Source of the DNA: Isoetes taiwanensis
Taxonomy: Eukaryota; Streptophyta; Lycopodiopsida; Isoetales; Isoetaceae
NCBI GenBank assembly: GCA_021234155.1
Contig: JAJEKV010000039.1
Span: 4,942,745-5,006,744, forward strand
Length of the DNA stretch: 64,000 nucleotides
Reading direction: 5' to 3'
The notes under the pieces were generated by a model. It worked only from the letters and a program-made list of their open reading frames with translations, was not told where the DNA came from and searched no databases. How positions within the stretch are numbered: position 1 is the stretch's first letter; every line of letters begins with the position of its first letter. The position numbers were made by a program, and so were the translations under genes. Positions 35,300 to 46,956 of this stretch are shown here, one piece after another.

Positions 35300-35880
35300 G
35301 GGATACTCAAATCGATACCAACAGGTTCTAACCTCATCTCCTCCAATTTGGTATTCAAAACTCTCCATTTCATCCTTATACTCCACGATCATCGAGGCTT
35401 AACCCTTTACGATCGAATGTAGAATGAGTAAACGGTGCCCAAACTTGGATAAATTTTGAAGCATTAAATTTTGGACATTATCTTCCCCTTCAATTTCCAC
35501 GAAATCTGCAAGAGCCCCAACAATATTGTCCACAATTTTACGCTTTGCTTCATCGCTACTGAGCATCGATCTGCAATTAAAATCATTCTGAGCCTCTGCT
35601 TTGCAATCTCGGCATTTGAGCCCGCTCTTTTAAGAGGGGTACGAGTAGAAGGGAAAAGAATATTCCAGGCCTTACCAAGCCTCTCAAAGAAACCCTCTTG
35701 TTTCTTTTCCCACTCCGGCGGAGTAGAATTCATTAAGAAATGCATAGCAGCTATGGCGCCTCGCATTGCAGGTTAGATTTAGTGCTCCTGCAAGGTTAGG
35801 ATGCTTCAAGAATAAAAACGAGGCACCGGAGGCAGGCAAAGGGCTTGTTGAAATCGCATCTGAGGGCAACTTTGAATCAT
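35300..35880 (-). pseudogene. minE-like plastid division gene, frame-shifted
   Basis: Minus-strand pieces match plant plastid MinE in order: EGFFERLGKAWNILFPS, NAEIAKQRLRMILIADRCSV (35464-35700), then in another frame DEAKRKIVDNIVGALADFVE followed by IEGEDNVQNL, then RVKP, and finally VEYKDEMESFEY and RFEYPG (35290-35390). MinE is the topological factor that places the plastid division ring together with MinD. A hydrophobic N-terminal frame upstream (35684-36046) could hold the transit peptide. Three frame changes make it a pseudogene, or a gene with sequence errors. An intron upstream of about 35880 is likely. Confidence 0.75.
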
Positions 35881-36049
35881 CTCCAAGAAACCAAAAAAAT
35901 ATCAAATACAAAAGAAAGATAGAAGAAGGAGCATACCGTTGCAGTAGATGTGGCCTAGAAGCAAGTCGAGCAAGCAGAAACAGAGGAGGGAATCGGGATG
36001 GTCGGAGAAGAGGAGAAGTGATTTTCAAGGACTTTCTAATTTTCATGGT

Positions 36050-36751
36050 CGTCCGATGCGAAATTAAGAAATTTAATGGTTGAGATTAAAAACAGCTGAT
36101 GTGGCACGACACGTGGCATATCTAGGAATGCTGGAAATCGGGCAGAGGGGGTTAGGCAACCCTGCTAAAAAATGAGGGTCGTTCAAATGAAAGAAAATAA
36201 GGAAACCTTTAAAAGATAAGAAGAAGAAAATAATAAAATTTCAATATCTTGCTAAATGGTTAGTTGGATAAATGTTTGACTATCAACTATTTGGTCACGA
36301 GTTCAAGTCCATGTAAAGGCGAGAAGTGCTTCATTTTTCAAAGATGTTTGCTTGTGGGAAGATCTTACACACTATTTTTGAAAACTAAATTTTGAAGCCC
36401 CAAAAAATTTGAAGACTAAATGAGGTCGAAGATATATCTATATAATCATGTTATTTTCATTTGAGACTCTATTTTCCAACAAGACTATTTATTCTCCAAC
36501 GAGCTTATTCAAGTCAAGCACCGTATTATGAAGATCAAGATTATATGGTTAGTGCAACTTGATTGGATCTAATTTCCAAGTTTTTTTCAATAATTCAAGC
36601 TATCAAAGGAAGTTGTACAAGTTTTATTTTTTATTTAAATGATTATGGATGGCATGATGGATGTGCTGACCTAGAAAGGCAGCAGCATCCCATGACCAAT
36701 GTAAAATGTGATGAAAAAGTATAAGTGTTGTGAAAAGGATAGAGCGACATA
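36050..36751. other. Unassigned, probably copia internal sequence
   Basis: No gene supported. It borders the plus-oriented copia 3' end that follows. Confidence 0.3.
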
Positions 36752-37465
36752 CCGGGCAGTAGAGCGAGGGTGCCACTGACCTGGATGGGACTTGCCACCT
36801 TATAATTGATGAAGATGAAGTGATGTTAGAAGTTTAGTATTTTTTTTCCCTTGGAAGACTTCTAGGATGTTTTTGAAGACTTGAAGACATTTTGACATTG
36901 GATTTTTGTTAAGTTGTGATGCTATTTTGAGGACCAGGTTGAAGACATGAAGATCAAAGAAAAGATTTTTGAAGAATTCATCGGACGATAAATAATCTTG
37001 GGGGGGAATAATGTTGTGCATTTTTTCTTGACTATTTTTGCATGATATGCTTAAATTGGTGAAATGTGTGCATAAATTGAGAACAATATGGGTGTAATGC
37101 AGAGAAAATATAAAAACTGTGCCAATATTGTGGAGGAAGCATTTATGATGTACTGAAGTGGAACCTATGGACTTGAAGGAGTATTAAAGTCCTTAAGAAA
37201 TATTTTCAATGGTTGATAAGTTAATGATGTGTCATGAATCTAGAAGAGCATGGTAGTTGCAGGGAGTTTAAATGGTCTAGATTTGATGTTCAGTTGGCAA
37301 GATCTAGTGAACTTATGGTAGTTAGAATTTGGATCTAAGGTTGAGATTTGCTCAGATCTGGTGGCTAGGATCAAGTGCAGTTTTGTATAAGATAGCCAAA
37401 ATTCATGTAGAAGGAAGGCCCAATTTTGGAAGATGACATCTGGGCAAAGTTCTTGAAGTTGTGAC
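36752..37465 (+). repeat. Copia-type 3' end: internal tail, polypurine tract and LTR start (R reference copy)
   Basis: The internal tail (36752-37000) is followed by the purine run cttgggggggaataa and an LTR start TGTTGTGCATTTTTT at 37012. The LTR is kept for 454 bp. It contains the undivided sequence aggatcaagt|gcagttttgt (37376|37377) that shows where the giant element inserted in the other copy of R. Confidence 0.75.
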
Positions 37466-37960
37466 TATGCTCTTCTAAATTCATGACACATCATCGGAAT
37501 GTCAACCATTGAAATACTCCTTCAAGTCCATAGGTTCCACTTCAGTATATTATAAATACTTCCTCCACAACATTGGCACAGTTTTTACATTTTCTCCACA
37601 TTACACCCATATAATTCCTCGTTTCTGCATACATTTCAAAGATTTAAGCTCATTATGCAAAGAGGGAGAAGATAACACACACAACATTATTCCCCCCCAA
37701 GATTATTCATCGTCCCGATGAATTCTTCAAAAATCTTTTCTTTGATCTTCATGTCTTCAACTTGGTCCTCAAAATAGCATCACAACTTAACAAAATCCAA
37801 TGTCAAAATGTCTTCAAGTCTTCAAAAGCATCTATAGAAGTCTTCCAAGGGAAAAAAAAATACTAAAAACTTCTAACATCACTTTATCTTCATCAATCAT
37901 AGGGTGGCAAATCCCATCCAGGTCAGTGGCATCCTCGCTCTACTACCTGGTATGGCTTAG
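37466..37960 (-). repeat. Copia-type 3' end in inverse orientation
   Basis: On the minus strand: internal tail (37960-37700), purine run gggggggaataa, LTR start TGTTGTGTGTG at 37686, LTR cut at 37466. It mirrors 36752-37465, so two LTR starts run toward each other and both are truncated at one shared point. Confidence 0.75.
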
Positions 37961-38038
37961 GGTAATACATAAGTTTCTTGCTCCTCCTTTGTTACTTGGT
38001 GCGTCTCCTCTTCTCTCCATAGTGTTTTGGTGTTCAGA

Positions 38039-38242
38039 TCATCTTCTCCACTCAACATTTGGTATCAGAGCAATCACCTTCATGAATTCTTCACTTGGCT
38101 GAAATATTATTGCTTCATCTTCATCAAAGAAAACTTTAAAACCCTTACAAGTGATGCAAGCAACAGAAAGCAGATTCCCCTTTAAATCCGGTACAAGTTT
38201 GACATTTTGAAATGTCACAATAGCATCTCCTTCTCCTTTCAC
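38039..38242 (-). pseudogene. Copia pol fragment (protease-side)
   Basis: 67 codons containing AIVTFQNVKLVPDLKGNLLS and CKGFKVFFDEDE, matching the Ty1/copia pattern (V.YVP.L..NLLSV..L...G..V.F). No other copia domain is present. The plus strand at 38058-38071 reads TTTGGTATCAGAGC, the initiator-Met type PBS, which may come from the same element family. Confidence 0.65.
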
Positions 38243-38359
38243 TCTTACATTTCCATTCCCTTCTAGTGCAAAGAGGGAGAAAGAGGGGCAGGAATAGACA
38301 CAGGAGTAGAAGCAGACTGGCTAGAACCCGAAGCGGCCAAGACTGGAGAGGGATCAATT

Positions 38360-40035
38360 AGATACTGATCACCAGAGCCTCCAGTATCTTTTCACCCAAC
38401 TACTCCTCAATCCAAGGCAAAGGAGGTGGATGGAATTTCTTGAGGAATACGACTTCGACATAGTGTATAAGCCCGACAAGCTAAACATTGTTGCAGATGC
38501 CCTCTCCAGGAGACCATTCGAGACGAGAACGCATTGTAATACTATATCAACTCTTTCGAGTGAGTATGGTAAGAAAATTGAAGAGACATTGCCATCAGAT
38601 GGTGATTTCAAAGAGGTATGAGCAAGCCTCTCTAAGGAGGCAAGAACAGATAAGGAAAAGGGAGGCCTTCAAACATTGTAGGAAGGAAGGCAACCTGTTA
38701 TACCATAAAAATAAGTTGTGTGTACCGGAATCGTCAGGAGTAAGGAAGTTAATCCTTCATGATATACACAACAGCCCAATAGCCGGGCATGTGGGATTTA
38801 TGAAGACATATTTCAAGATAAGAAGTAGCTATTTCTGGCCAGGAATGAAGAAACAGATAGCCAGATATATTCGGGAATGTCAATTGTGCCAGCAGACTAA
38901 GGCAGAGCAGCTTCGAATTCCGGGAGCTTTGGAACCTTTGGCAGTGCCGAATGCAAAATGGAAAGTAATAAGCATGGATTTTATTACAGGACTTCCTAGA
39001 ACTCTACGAGGCAAAGACACACTAATGGTGGTCGTAGATAAATTATCTTAGATGGCACACTTCGTGCCTTGCAAATCTACGGACACAGCCCTAGACACTG
39101 CCGTTCTATTTGTAAAGGAGATTTTTAGACTCCACGGCATGCCTCGAGAGACAATCTCAGATAGGTCTAAGTTCATGAGTGCATTCTGGCAGGATCTATT
39201 TGCCATGATCCAGACCAAGCTCTCGATGGCACGGCCTACCATCCTCAGACGGATGGCCAGACAGAGCAGACGAATCACATCATCGAAGATATGCTCAGAA
39301 GTTATGTTTGGAATAAGCAATCCAAGTGGGATGATTTCATCCACTTGGTAGAGTTCGCCTACAACAGTACGAAGCAGGAGTCATCGCAGATGTCTCCCTT
39401 CATGATCAATTATGGGTACCAGATACTTGGCACAATCTTGTGTCAAAGGTAGAGGTATCCCAGCAAATGCTATCAGATATGCAGCAGCTGGTTGAAGAGG
39501 TAAGGGGATATTTATTAGCAGCAAGAAGTCGGCAGAAGAGTGTAGCCGACAGGCACAGGACCGTAAGGGAGTTCAAGGTAGGCGACAAGGTGGGGTTGAA
39601 GATCAAGGTGAAGCAAGCTAAGCTTTGTATAGGGAATTGCAAGAAGCTTGCCCCTAGGTGGGCCGGCCCCTTTAAGATCTTGGAGAGAGTGGGCTCTCAG
39701 GCCTACAAGTTGGATCTCTCGGCGCACCTCAAAGTCCACAAGGTCTCCCATGTGAGCTTATTGAAAAGGCACGATCCTAACCCTGATGAGGTTTTGTATA
39801 CTCCAACTTTATTGGAACAGTTGAAATTGTGCCTGAATTGCTTCTTGATAAGTCATTCAAGAAGACCAGGAGGTCTCAGTTCCTCTAGTATTTGGCCAAG
39901 TGGAAGCACTTGCCCGTGGAAGACGCGACTTGGATATTGAAGCAGGATTTGGAGAAGCAATACCCGAACTTCATGAGGGAGTTTGATGGGCGAGTCGTCT
40001 CCAAGCTTGTCGACGCCGACTTTCCAGGTGGTTAG
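38360..40035 (+). pseudogene. Chromovirus C: RNase H tail, integrase and chromodomain-like region
   Basis: Plus-strand pol remnant. The RNase H end reads [20 protein letters not shown] and [16 protein letters not shown]. The frame shifts near 38620. Integrase follows: the HHCC finger (HDIHNSPIAGHVG, CQLCQQTK), the first catalytic Asp in SMDFITGLP, an in-frame TAG at 39049 where relatives have K in LSKMAHF, the second Asp in ISDRSKF (the usual G is missing), and the Glu in NHIIEDML in another frame. Then come GDKVGLKIK and KVSHVSLLKRH, and a chromodomain-like end (FL-stop-YLAKWKHLPVEDATW) with another TAG likely from CAG. The stop is at 40033. The left edge at about 38360 joins unrelated sequence. 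Confidence 0.85.
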
Positions 40036-41474
40036 CTTAGTATGTTCTTAGTTAGCCTTAGCTCTGGCATATGTATTCTAGCTAGTAGAGTGCATGTGCC
40101 AGAATCTTGGAACGTGTAGGCGATGATGGGATATGCCCTTAAGGCATTCTCTAGGCCAACACGCACCAAGAGGTGCGCATGACCAATAGGTTCATGTGAG
40201 AGAGGAAGTGAGGCATGGTGGGCAATGATGGGACATCTGTCGGATGCTCTCTATGCCACGATGCGGGCATGCGACCTGACCATAGGGGGGTCATGGTGAG
40301 GTTCAAGTGATCGTGCGTGATGATGGGATCGTGAGACGTTCCCTAGCTTGAAACCCTCGGGGCATGATGCATTGGGGTGTACTCGATCTGGGCAATCGTG
40401 TACAAGGTAGCATTTGATCATGGACGATGATAGGAGCATCTTAAATGTCCCTTAAGCTCAAATCCTTATGGGGCCATGATCGGGTGCAAGGTAGTCAGGG
40501 AATAAATTACTAATCGCATATTTCTTATTAGCCAGAATGACTTTAGCTATACTTGCTCGACATTAATCCCAAAACTTTCTGTAGTTTAGCTAAACTATAC
40601 ACATTTTTCCTCTCATACTTTCTAGTGTTTAGCTAAACTAACCCAAATATCATCCAAAAAATTTCTCTGATGTGGCTAACGAAAAATATTAAGCCAAATT
40701 ACGATACCTTTTTTTAATTGTTTCCACTTATTTTAGTCATTTTCTATTTGAAAACATTCTAAAATAATGCTAACTAGCAAGTCTAGGCCACAAGTTAGTT
40801 TATAATGCTAGAAACTAAACTACTAATCATATATTTCTTATAAACTAGAATGATGTTAGCTAAACTAGCCCGAAATTCATTCTAAAATTTTCTGTGGTTT
40901 AGCTAAACAATACAAAATTTGACTCTTTTACTTTCTAGCATTTGGCTAAAGAGCTCTAGGATTGGTGCAAACCCAAAAAAAGTTAAACTAAAATTATTAA
41001 ATTTTTCCACATTTTTTTCATTTACTTTAGCCAGTTCTTTTTGAAAATGTGCTAAAAAATCGTCAAATAGCTAAGTTTAGCCCTTAAATTATTCCATGAA
41101 GGTAGTAGGGTAACCTTGAGCTAGTAGTTCGGCTCAAGGAGGTAGGTAAGGGGGGTGGTCCCCTAAAACCACAATTATTAACTAAAACTAACGTAATGTG
41201 CTACTCGTGTAGGGCGAGCATAGGGGAGCACCGATGGGAGTGTATTACATGGAGGCGGGGAGCCATAATTTAGACTTAAATTATGAACCCTAATAATTGT
41301 GTGATAATGTTTTGAGTTACTATAGCATTACTATTGTTAAGGCTATATAATTTTGTATAGATATAAATATAGCCTATACTATATGTTAATTGAATAATAG
41401 AAGTCGTATGCATCTTGTTTTGCAGGGGTGTGTAGCAGAATCACCTTGGCGTAATGCTGAGGACAGCATTATCC
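40036..41474 (+). other. 3' untranslated region of chromovirus C
   Basis: No coding sequence. 40090-40500 has imperfect 'gatgatggga' repeats; 40505-41100 holds a two-unit duplication described separately. Confidence 0.5.
40505..41100 (+). repeat. Two-unit direct repeat (about 312 bp) with GTTTAGCTAAAC palindromes
   Basis: Units start with 'actaatc.catatttctta' at about 40509 and 40821. The perfect 12-bp palindrome GTTTAGCTAAAC occurs at 40584, 40627 and 40907, each after a 'ctttctg' or 'ctttctag' lead. It may be a MITE-like pair. Confidence 0.6.
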
Positions 41475-41488
41475 TAAGGGGGGGAGAA
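41475..41488 (+). other. Polypurine tract of chromovirus C
   Basis: taagggggggagaa lies right before the LTR start TGTGACGTTC, a canonical arrangement for plant gypsy elements. Confidence 0.85.
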
Positions 41489-43563
41489 TGTGACGTTCTA
41501 GGGAAATATACGCCATAAATACGTATATTTCTGGACCCGTCATTATACAAGTCTACCCTTGTAGCCTTGTATACCTTAGGATTTGGCAAGGGGGGTAAGA
41601 GCATGTTAGGGCCTACATGTTTTGGAAACTACCTGGAAAATACTCTGGGTAGTCAAAAATCATGATATATTTGGGTTCTTAACATCTTCTTGACATCACA
41701 AAGTACCTTACAACATGTATGTACTACTACTCTTGAACATAACACAATTTCTTTTAGTCAATCTTGTAGTCTAGGTACTTTAAAATACAATTATGTACTT
41801 GCACAGAAGTACACAAAAAAGTACCTTTTTGGTAATTTTTTATGTAGGCCCTAACATGCTTTCACCCAGGGGTGCACATCTAAGTTAAATGCTTAACTTA
41901 GATAACCTTAAGATAAGGCCCATTTCCACATGGCCTTGTCCTATTGGGGCAACCGCCACACGGCCCCACCCCATTGGTGCCACGTGGCATCCCATGTGGA
42001 CCCTAACTTATATTATCCTAAACCCTAACCCTAGACCTCTTTCCTGACCCTAGTACTACTCTGAGACCCATCTACGCACTCAAAACTCCGTTTCGAGCAC
42101 CGTTTGCTGTGGCATAGTCTAGTGCAGCAGCCCCAGGAGTGTGGATTCGATCTTGGAGCAAGTGCAGCTTCGACCACTTCGAAGACCATGGAGATGCCAG
42201 GATTGGGAGGGAGTGCTTCTGGAGCAGGTATGTAGAGTAGTGCTCTTAGTAGTTCATCTGGAAGCAGCACTCCAGATGGGTTAGTATTTCGTCTCTAGAG
42301 TAGAGCCATCCTAGAACCCTTATTCAACATCTTGAACCCTAATCAAGGAACCCTAACTGTAAGTTAGATATGTATGATTAGGTTAAGATGTTCTTATGAT
42401 GATTATCATGATATGATGTTATGTGATGTTGGTTGATCATGTTTGCTCCTCTTGTATTGGGAAGGGAGGTAGAGTCCTAGTAGCCATTACGTAGTATGCT
42501 CTTAGTTTAGACCCCTTAGTTCCTATTATTATGCGGCCTGTGCATAAGAGCCCACCGGGCTACAGGGGCTATGATGTGACTCAGCACTACACAACGGGGC
42601 TAGAGGCAATACGGAGGGAGGATCCCTGCTGAGCGTGGCTACTGGGGATCTCATAGCGGGCTAGGCCTATGGTCGGTCACTTTGTGTGGGCCGGGCATGG
42701 GTCTGACACCTCCTGGGGCAATGGTGTCGCCCTGCCTCTCAGGAGTTGCAAGTGTCGGCTTGGCTCCTATTTTGGGGGGTTAAGTCTGGTACGAATCGTG
42801 TGTCGCCACGATTCTCTAGCCGCCCGTGGAACCTCTAGACCCCGGGAAGGGGAGATGCAACCCTTCCTGCCTCGACGGACGGGGGAGATGCAACCTGGAG
42901 TAGTCCCGATGGGTGATGCCATGGGATTGCGTATCCGGAAGGCTAGAGTCATGCCAGAGCCCGATCTAGCTCATTCTGCAAAGTATGCACAGGAGGGGCG
43001 GATGGAGTGGTCAACCCTAGCCATTGTCTCATGCCAGCCCTCGCCATTTTTATGACTCGGTGTGCTCTATCTTGAGGCCTAGCCAGTCAGTCGACCTCCT
43101 TATGAGTCGGAGCCATGGGTGGGAGCTCTCATGTTTTATGGCATATGTTTACCTTCTTTGCAGTTGTGGCTATTATGATGTGTTGTTATTGCTAGTTCTG
43201 ATGTTGTTTATGCTTCCGCTGTGATAGGAGCCCATAGGGGCAGGGCGCGCAAGACACCTTCGTGTCCCCTTCCTGCACTACGGTCATCCCAGAGTGCGGG
43301 AGAGACGGAGGGCCCGTACGGTCGAAGGACCAGATGCATGGGGGATTTCCTACGGAGTGTACGGCCGGGTGCCGTATATTTAGTAGGGAGCGTCACAGAT
43401 TCTTATCTTGGCATATAGTCTCCTTATTTCTTTGGTTTGTTCTTTTTGTTTGTATATCTTTGCAAAATCCCACGTGACACACTATACTAAGGATTTGTCT
43501 GTTGATCCAAGGGTCCTCACAGAGAGTTGTCTTGCAGACAATCCTGAACCCAAATCCTAAACA
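41489..43563 (+). repeat. LTR region: chromovirus C 3' LTR start to element P LTR end
   Basis: Begins TGTGACGTTCTAGGG after the polypurine tract and ends TAAACA before a PBS-like site and P gag. Either this is one LTR of about 2.08 kb shared by C and P (an LTR-internal-LTR-internal array) or two LTRs of different families lie side by side. I see no internal border that decides it. It contains a 276-bp TIR element (41592-41867), and 42513 onward repeats bases 1-1051. The inverted repeat GAAATATACG...CGTATATTTC sits near the start. Confidence 0.6.
41592..41867. mobile_element. MITE-like TIR element in the LTR, 276 bp
   Basis: Left end GGGGTAAGAGCATGTTAGGG then CCTACAT; the right end inverted is GGGTGAAAGCATGTTAGGG then CCTACAT. 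No coding. The target duplication is unclear. Confidence 0.6.
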
Positions 43564-43582
43564 CTGTCGACACCGTTGGATC
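43564..43582 (+). other. Primer-binding-site-like sequence of element P, copy B
   Basis: CTGTCGACACCGTTGG follows the LTR end, as at 1052. Confidence 0.4.
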
Positions 43583-43604
43583 TTTCTTTTTTTCCAATTT
43601 CAAC

Positions 43605-43694
43605 ATGTCTGTACGTGCTTTTACCCAGGAGGAGCTTCTCTCCCAAACTGCAGCTAGATTGGATCGCCATCAAGGCAGGGAAGTTGCTCAAGAT
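43605..43694 (+). pseudogene. gag N-terminus of retroelement P (5' piece), copy B
   Basis: Same 30 codons as 1093-1182, cut by the LTR of M. The duplicated target AAGAT occupies 43690-43694. Confidence 0.8.
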
Positions 43695-44288
43695 TGTTTG
43701 GGGTCTAGGTTCGGGAACTCCTGCAAGACAGCCCTCGGTGAGGACCCGTGGATCTAACAGGAGAATCCGGGGGACTATGTCACGCGGGATTTGCAAGAAG
43801 AGAACAAGAAGAAGGAAACAGAACAAAAGAGAACAATGAGAGGAAAATGATAAGCTTCCTTGATATCAATGATGAACATACATGAGCTCTCACAATCGAG
43901 AGAAGACTGAACGGAGACAAGACTCAAAACTCATCTAAAAATCATGTGCTAGCTCTACTCATATATATAGTACAATGGCCTTTGGCCCAATATAGACACC
44001 CTGACTGATCTCGGTGCCGACTCACGGAAGGAGGCCTGATTGCAGGTGAATGTTGGCGGTGCTCTTGAAGTGTTTCTAGAACCACGCCGGACGCCGATGC
44101 AAAGTGTGACGGGTCATCACTTGTCGCTGGGCCTCTTGGTAGCGCGCACCTGTGCTTTGACCGGCGGGTCCGGCCGCTTGGTCTTCTCGGGCTTTGGACG
44201 ACCGACCCGCGGCTGCCTCAGGGATCCTTGGACTTGACTTGGTCCGTCAGATGATAAATAGTCCCGCATCAGAGGTACGTGACTAACA
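43695..44288 (-). repeat. 3' LTR of element M, copy B
   Basis: 594 bp, starts TGTTAG and ends CAAACA on the minus strand, with a TATA-like run near 43960-43970. A purine-rich tract (minus strand TTTGGTGGGGAG, 44289-44300) adjoins it. Confidence 0.88.
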
Positions 44289-44300
44289 CTCCCCACCAAA

Positions 44301-46956
44301 CGACACTCGAGTGAAGAAAAGGAGGAAGTGTTTTCGAGGGGGAAGCCATCGGGCCTGAAAGTGATCCTCACGGAGTGAGGACGGGCGCCATTATGGTAAG
44401 TGCCAATGAGATCCCGGGCGTATTTGAAGAGCAGGAGGAGTGTTGAGCCCAAGGGCGTGATCGGCCAATGAGAAAATGAGAGCGCACTCATGTCTTCAAG
44501 GGCAAAGATGGGCTTCCAAGAAACAAACCGCACTCCATGAGTAGGCGTGTCCGAGACCGAAGGCACCGACAATCGCATTCGGATTGCAAAGGAAAGATGG
44601 GACGCCGCCGATTTAAAGAGCTGACCGGGATGCATTTGAGAGCAGCACGTAAAACCGCTTGACGGCAGATCAAGCGATCCGGTGAGGTGGCTGCATTCTG
44701 CAAGAAGGTGTCAAGACCATGAAGAGCATCAGCAGGGCGTTGCCAACCACGCTCATTGGGAATATAGATCCAATTGGTAGTATGATCAAGGGTAGCACCA
44801 TCCTCCCAATTGGAGCGGCGAACGAAACGGGGATCCCACCGGAGATCCGTCGAGATCTGAGGTGGAGTCCATCCAGCATGTCCATCCATGACCTTGGTCC
44901 AAAAGGGGAGACGCCAATCCGAGGTCAAGAACCCGGGCGGAGGAACACCCTGGAAGCAGGGAGAGGGATCATGCCCGTGGGCGTGGCTCGCCGAGCCTAC
45001 GCCTCAATTCTTGGACAAGAGCCGGATCAAGAGCTTTGCACCAATGGTCCCAAACGTAAGGTGGGAGCCGAGAATTTACTGGAGGGCTATCCCAACCCGT
45101 GGGGACCGCCTTGCTATCCGTAAGAGCACGCAGATTGATTGTAACCCGCGAGGTGTCGTGATATAAACTTGTGCAAAGGGAAGATCCTCGGGATGTCCCG
45201 TGATACTTCCTTATTCATTGCGGCGCCTCGCCTTGCCGTGAGAGGCAAATGATGAGCAAGCTCGTGCATGTACTCTTGATGAAGAGCGTGTGTCCGATCA
45301 TGATCAGCCGAGATAGGGGTTGTTATCCAAAAGCAACCATTGAAGGGTGGGGTCACCCGAAAGTTCCGTGTGGCCCATCTCGAAATTTGTCCCGTGGTAT
45401 CAGCCGGATAGAAATCATGGAAAATGTATGCCATTGGCTGAACAACTCGGAAGGTGATGAAACGGATCGCCACGTTGAATGAGATCAAAGACTAAAAGGG
45501 CTTAGAATAGACCTTTGTCTTCAACAGAGAGGTCCGGCCGATCCAAGAAAGTCCGCAGGCGCAGGGGAACATCAACAGACCATCAGCCCCATGCCATTTC
45601 GTAAGAAAGAGGTGGCGCTGGCAACCACATAATCCGCATAACCGGAAGGCACATGGAAGTCAACAAAGCGTGTTGCTAGTTATGGTAACATAGCCGCCAA
45701 GTTTGGTTCGAGCCTCATCACCGCCAGATCAATAGCTTGTCAGAGCCGTTGTTCGAGGTCACGGATCCGTTGTCCTTTTCTAAGAGAAGGCGGATCGGGT
45801 CACGGACCCGCTTCGGAGAAGTCGTGGATATGTGAGGAGGATTGCCCAGAGCATTGAGTCAAGCACGGCAATCTCTCGGCGCCATCAAGAATTTTTCGCT
45901 TTCAACCTCCGTAGTCGATCTTGGAGAGATGTGAGCCGAGAGGTCAAGGAGGCAATTTGAGCGCCACGCTACCGTAAGGTCTTGTGCTTGAGTGTTGTAA
46001 TTTCGGAGAGAGTTCTCAGACGCCGCGGTTGAGTTTGGCAATATCTTTATCTTTGGCAACCAAAAGAGCCTCTCGTGCCTTGACCCGCTCCAATAATTCT
46101 TGAATGGTGGTCCGCAATTGTGCCCGCCGACGGCAAGCTGAGTAATCTGAGTTTGGGCAGCCTTGAGATCTTCACGGGCCTATAAAAAGACTTCGTGCTT
46201 GTCTTGAAGCTGGGTCTCCAGAGTATGCACTTGCGTGGTAGCAGCTTGAAGGTCACGGTGAACCGCGTCGGAGGCCTCCAGGGCCGTTTGAACCCCATGC
46301 ATGAGAGCTTCTTGGGATTCTTGTAACTTGAGAGCAGCAGCTTGAACATCCTGCTGATACTGATACAAAAGCTGGCGAGGGTGCGGAGGCGGAGGGGCCT
46401 GTTGTTGCCGTGTTTGTGATGTTTGGGAGACATGATGAGAACTGGAGGGCCTCGTTGCTGTAGAGGAAGAGGAGACAGTGACATGCGTGGTGTTATGCTG
46501 GACATGACCAGAAGAAGAAGGGCGTGAAGTGCCAACTGGTTGATTTTAAGGAAGGGAATGAAAGGACTGTTGAGTGGAAGCATGAGAATGAGGAGGTGAG
46601 GGAGGAAAGTAATGACGAATGATGGCTTGAAGATGGCCTCCCACGGAAACTTCAGAGATAGAAGTGGCAGCCCGAAGACGGTCAACTTCTTGGAGAAGAC
46701 GGTAGAACAACAATTGGGGCCAATCAATGTGGTGGTTGGAGCGAGTAGCAGTGACCACTATATTATAGAAAGGCTTATTGATATGGGTGTTCTTGATAGA
46801 ATACCCAAGGAACTTGCGCCACAGAAACTTAACAAAAGTTTCATGGGGCTTGTCAATATTTGTCAGGCGATGCACGTTTGCTTGATAAGCAGGAGCACCA
46901 AACTCAGTGACATCTAGATCCTGTATGGCAGACCAAGATAAACAAGGGGTTTGCAA
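44301..46956 (-). pseudogene. ORF3 of element M, unrecognised coiled-coil protein, copy B
   Basis: The N-terminal 136 codons (46956-46546) are open: IQDLDVTEFGAPAYQANVHR, KPHETFVKFLWRKFLGYSIK, NHHIDWPQLLFYRLLQEVDR. Then follow a Pro/His-rich stretch, a coiled coil (MYQYQQDVQAAALKLQESQE, 46368-46180) and the same C-terminal blocks as copy A (44488-44928 with NWIYIPNERGWQRPADALHG). Many frameshifts lie between 44000 and 46100. The product is not recognised. The N-terminal part has a faint look of plant transposon-associated domains, but I would not assign it. Confidence 0.6.

Noticed and set aside
38058-38071. TTTGGTATCAGAGC as the PBS of a plus-strand element starting here
   Set aside because: No LTR end could be fixed before it, and the surrounding sequence reads as minus-strand copia pol; kept only as a motif.
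44301-46956. ORF3 as an envelope gene
   Set aside because: No signal peptide, furin-like site or membrane anchor is visible; the coiled coil alone is not enough.
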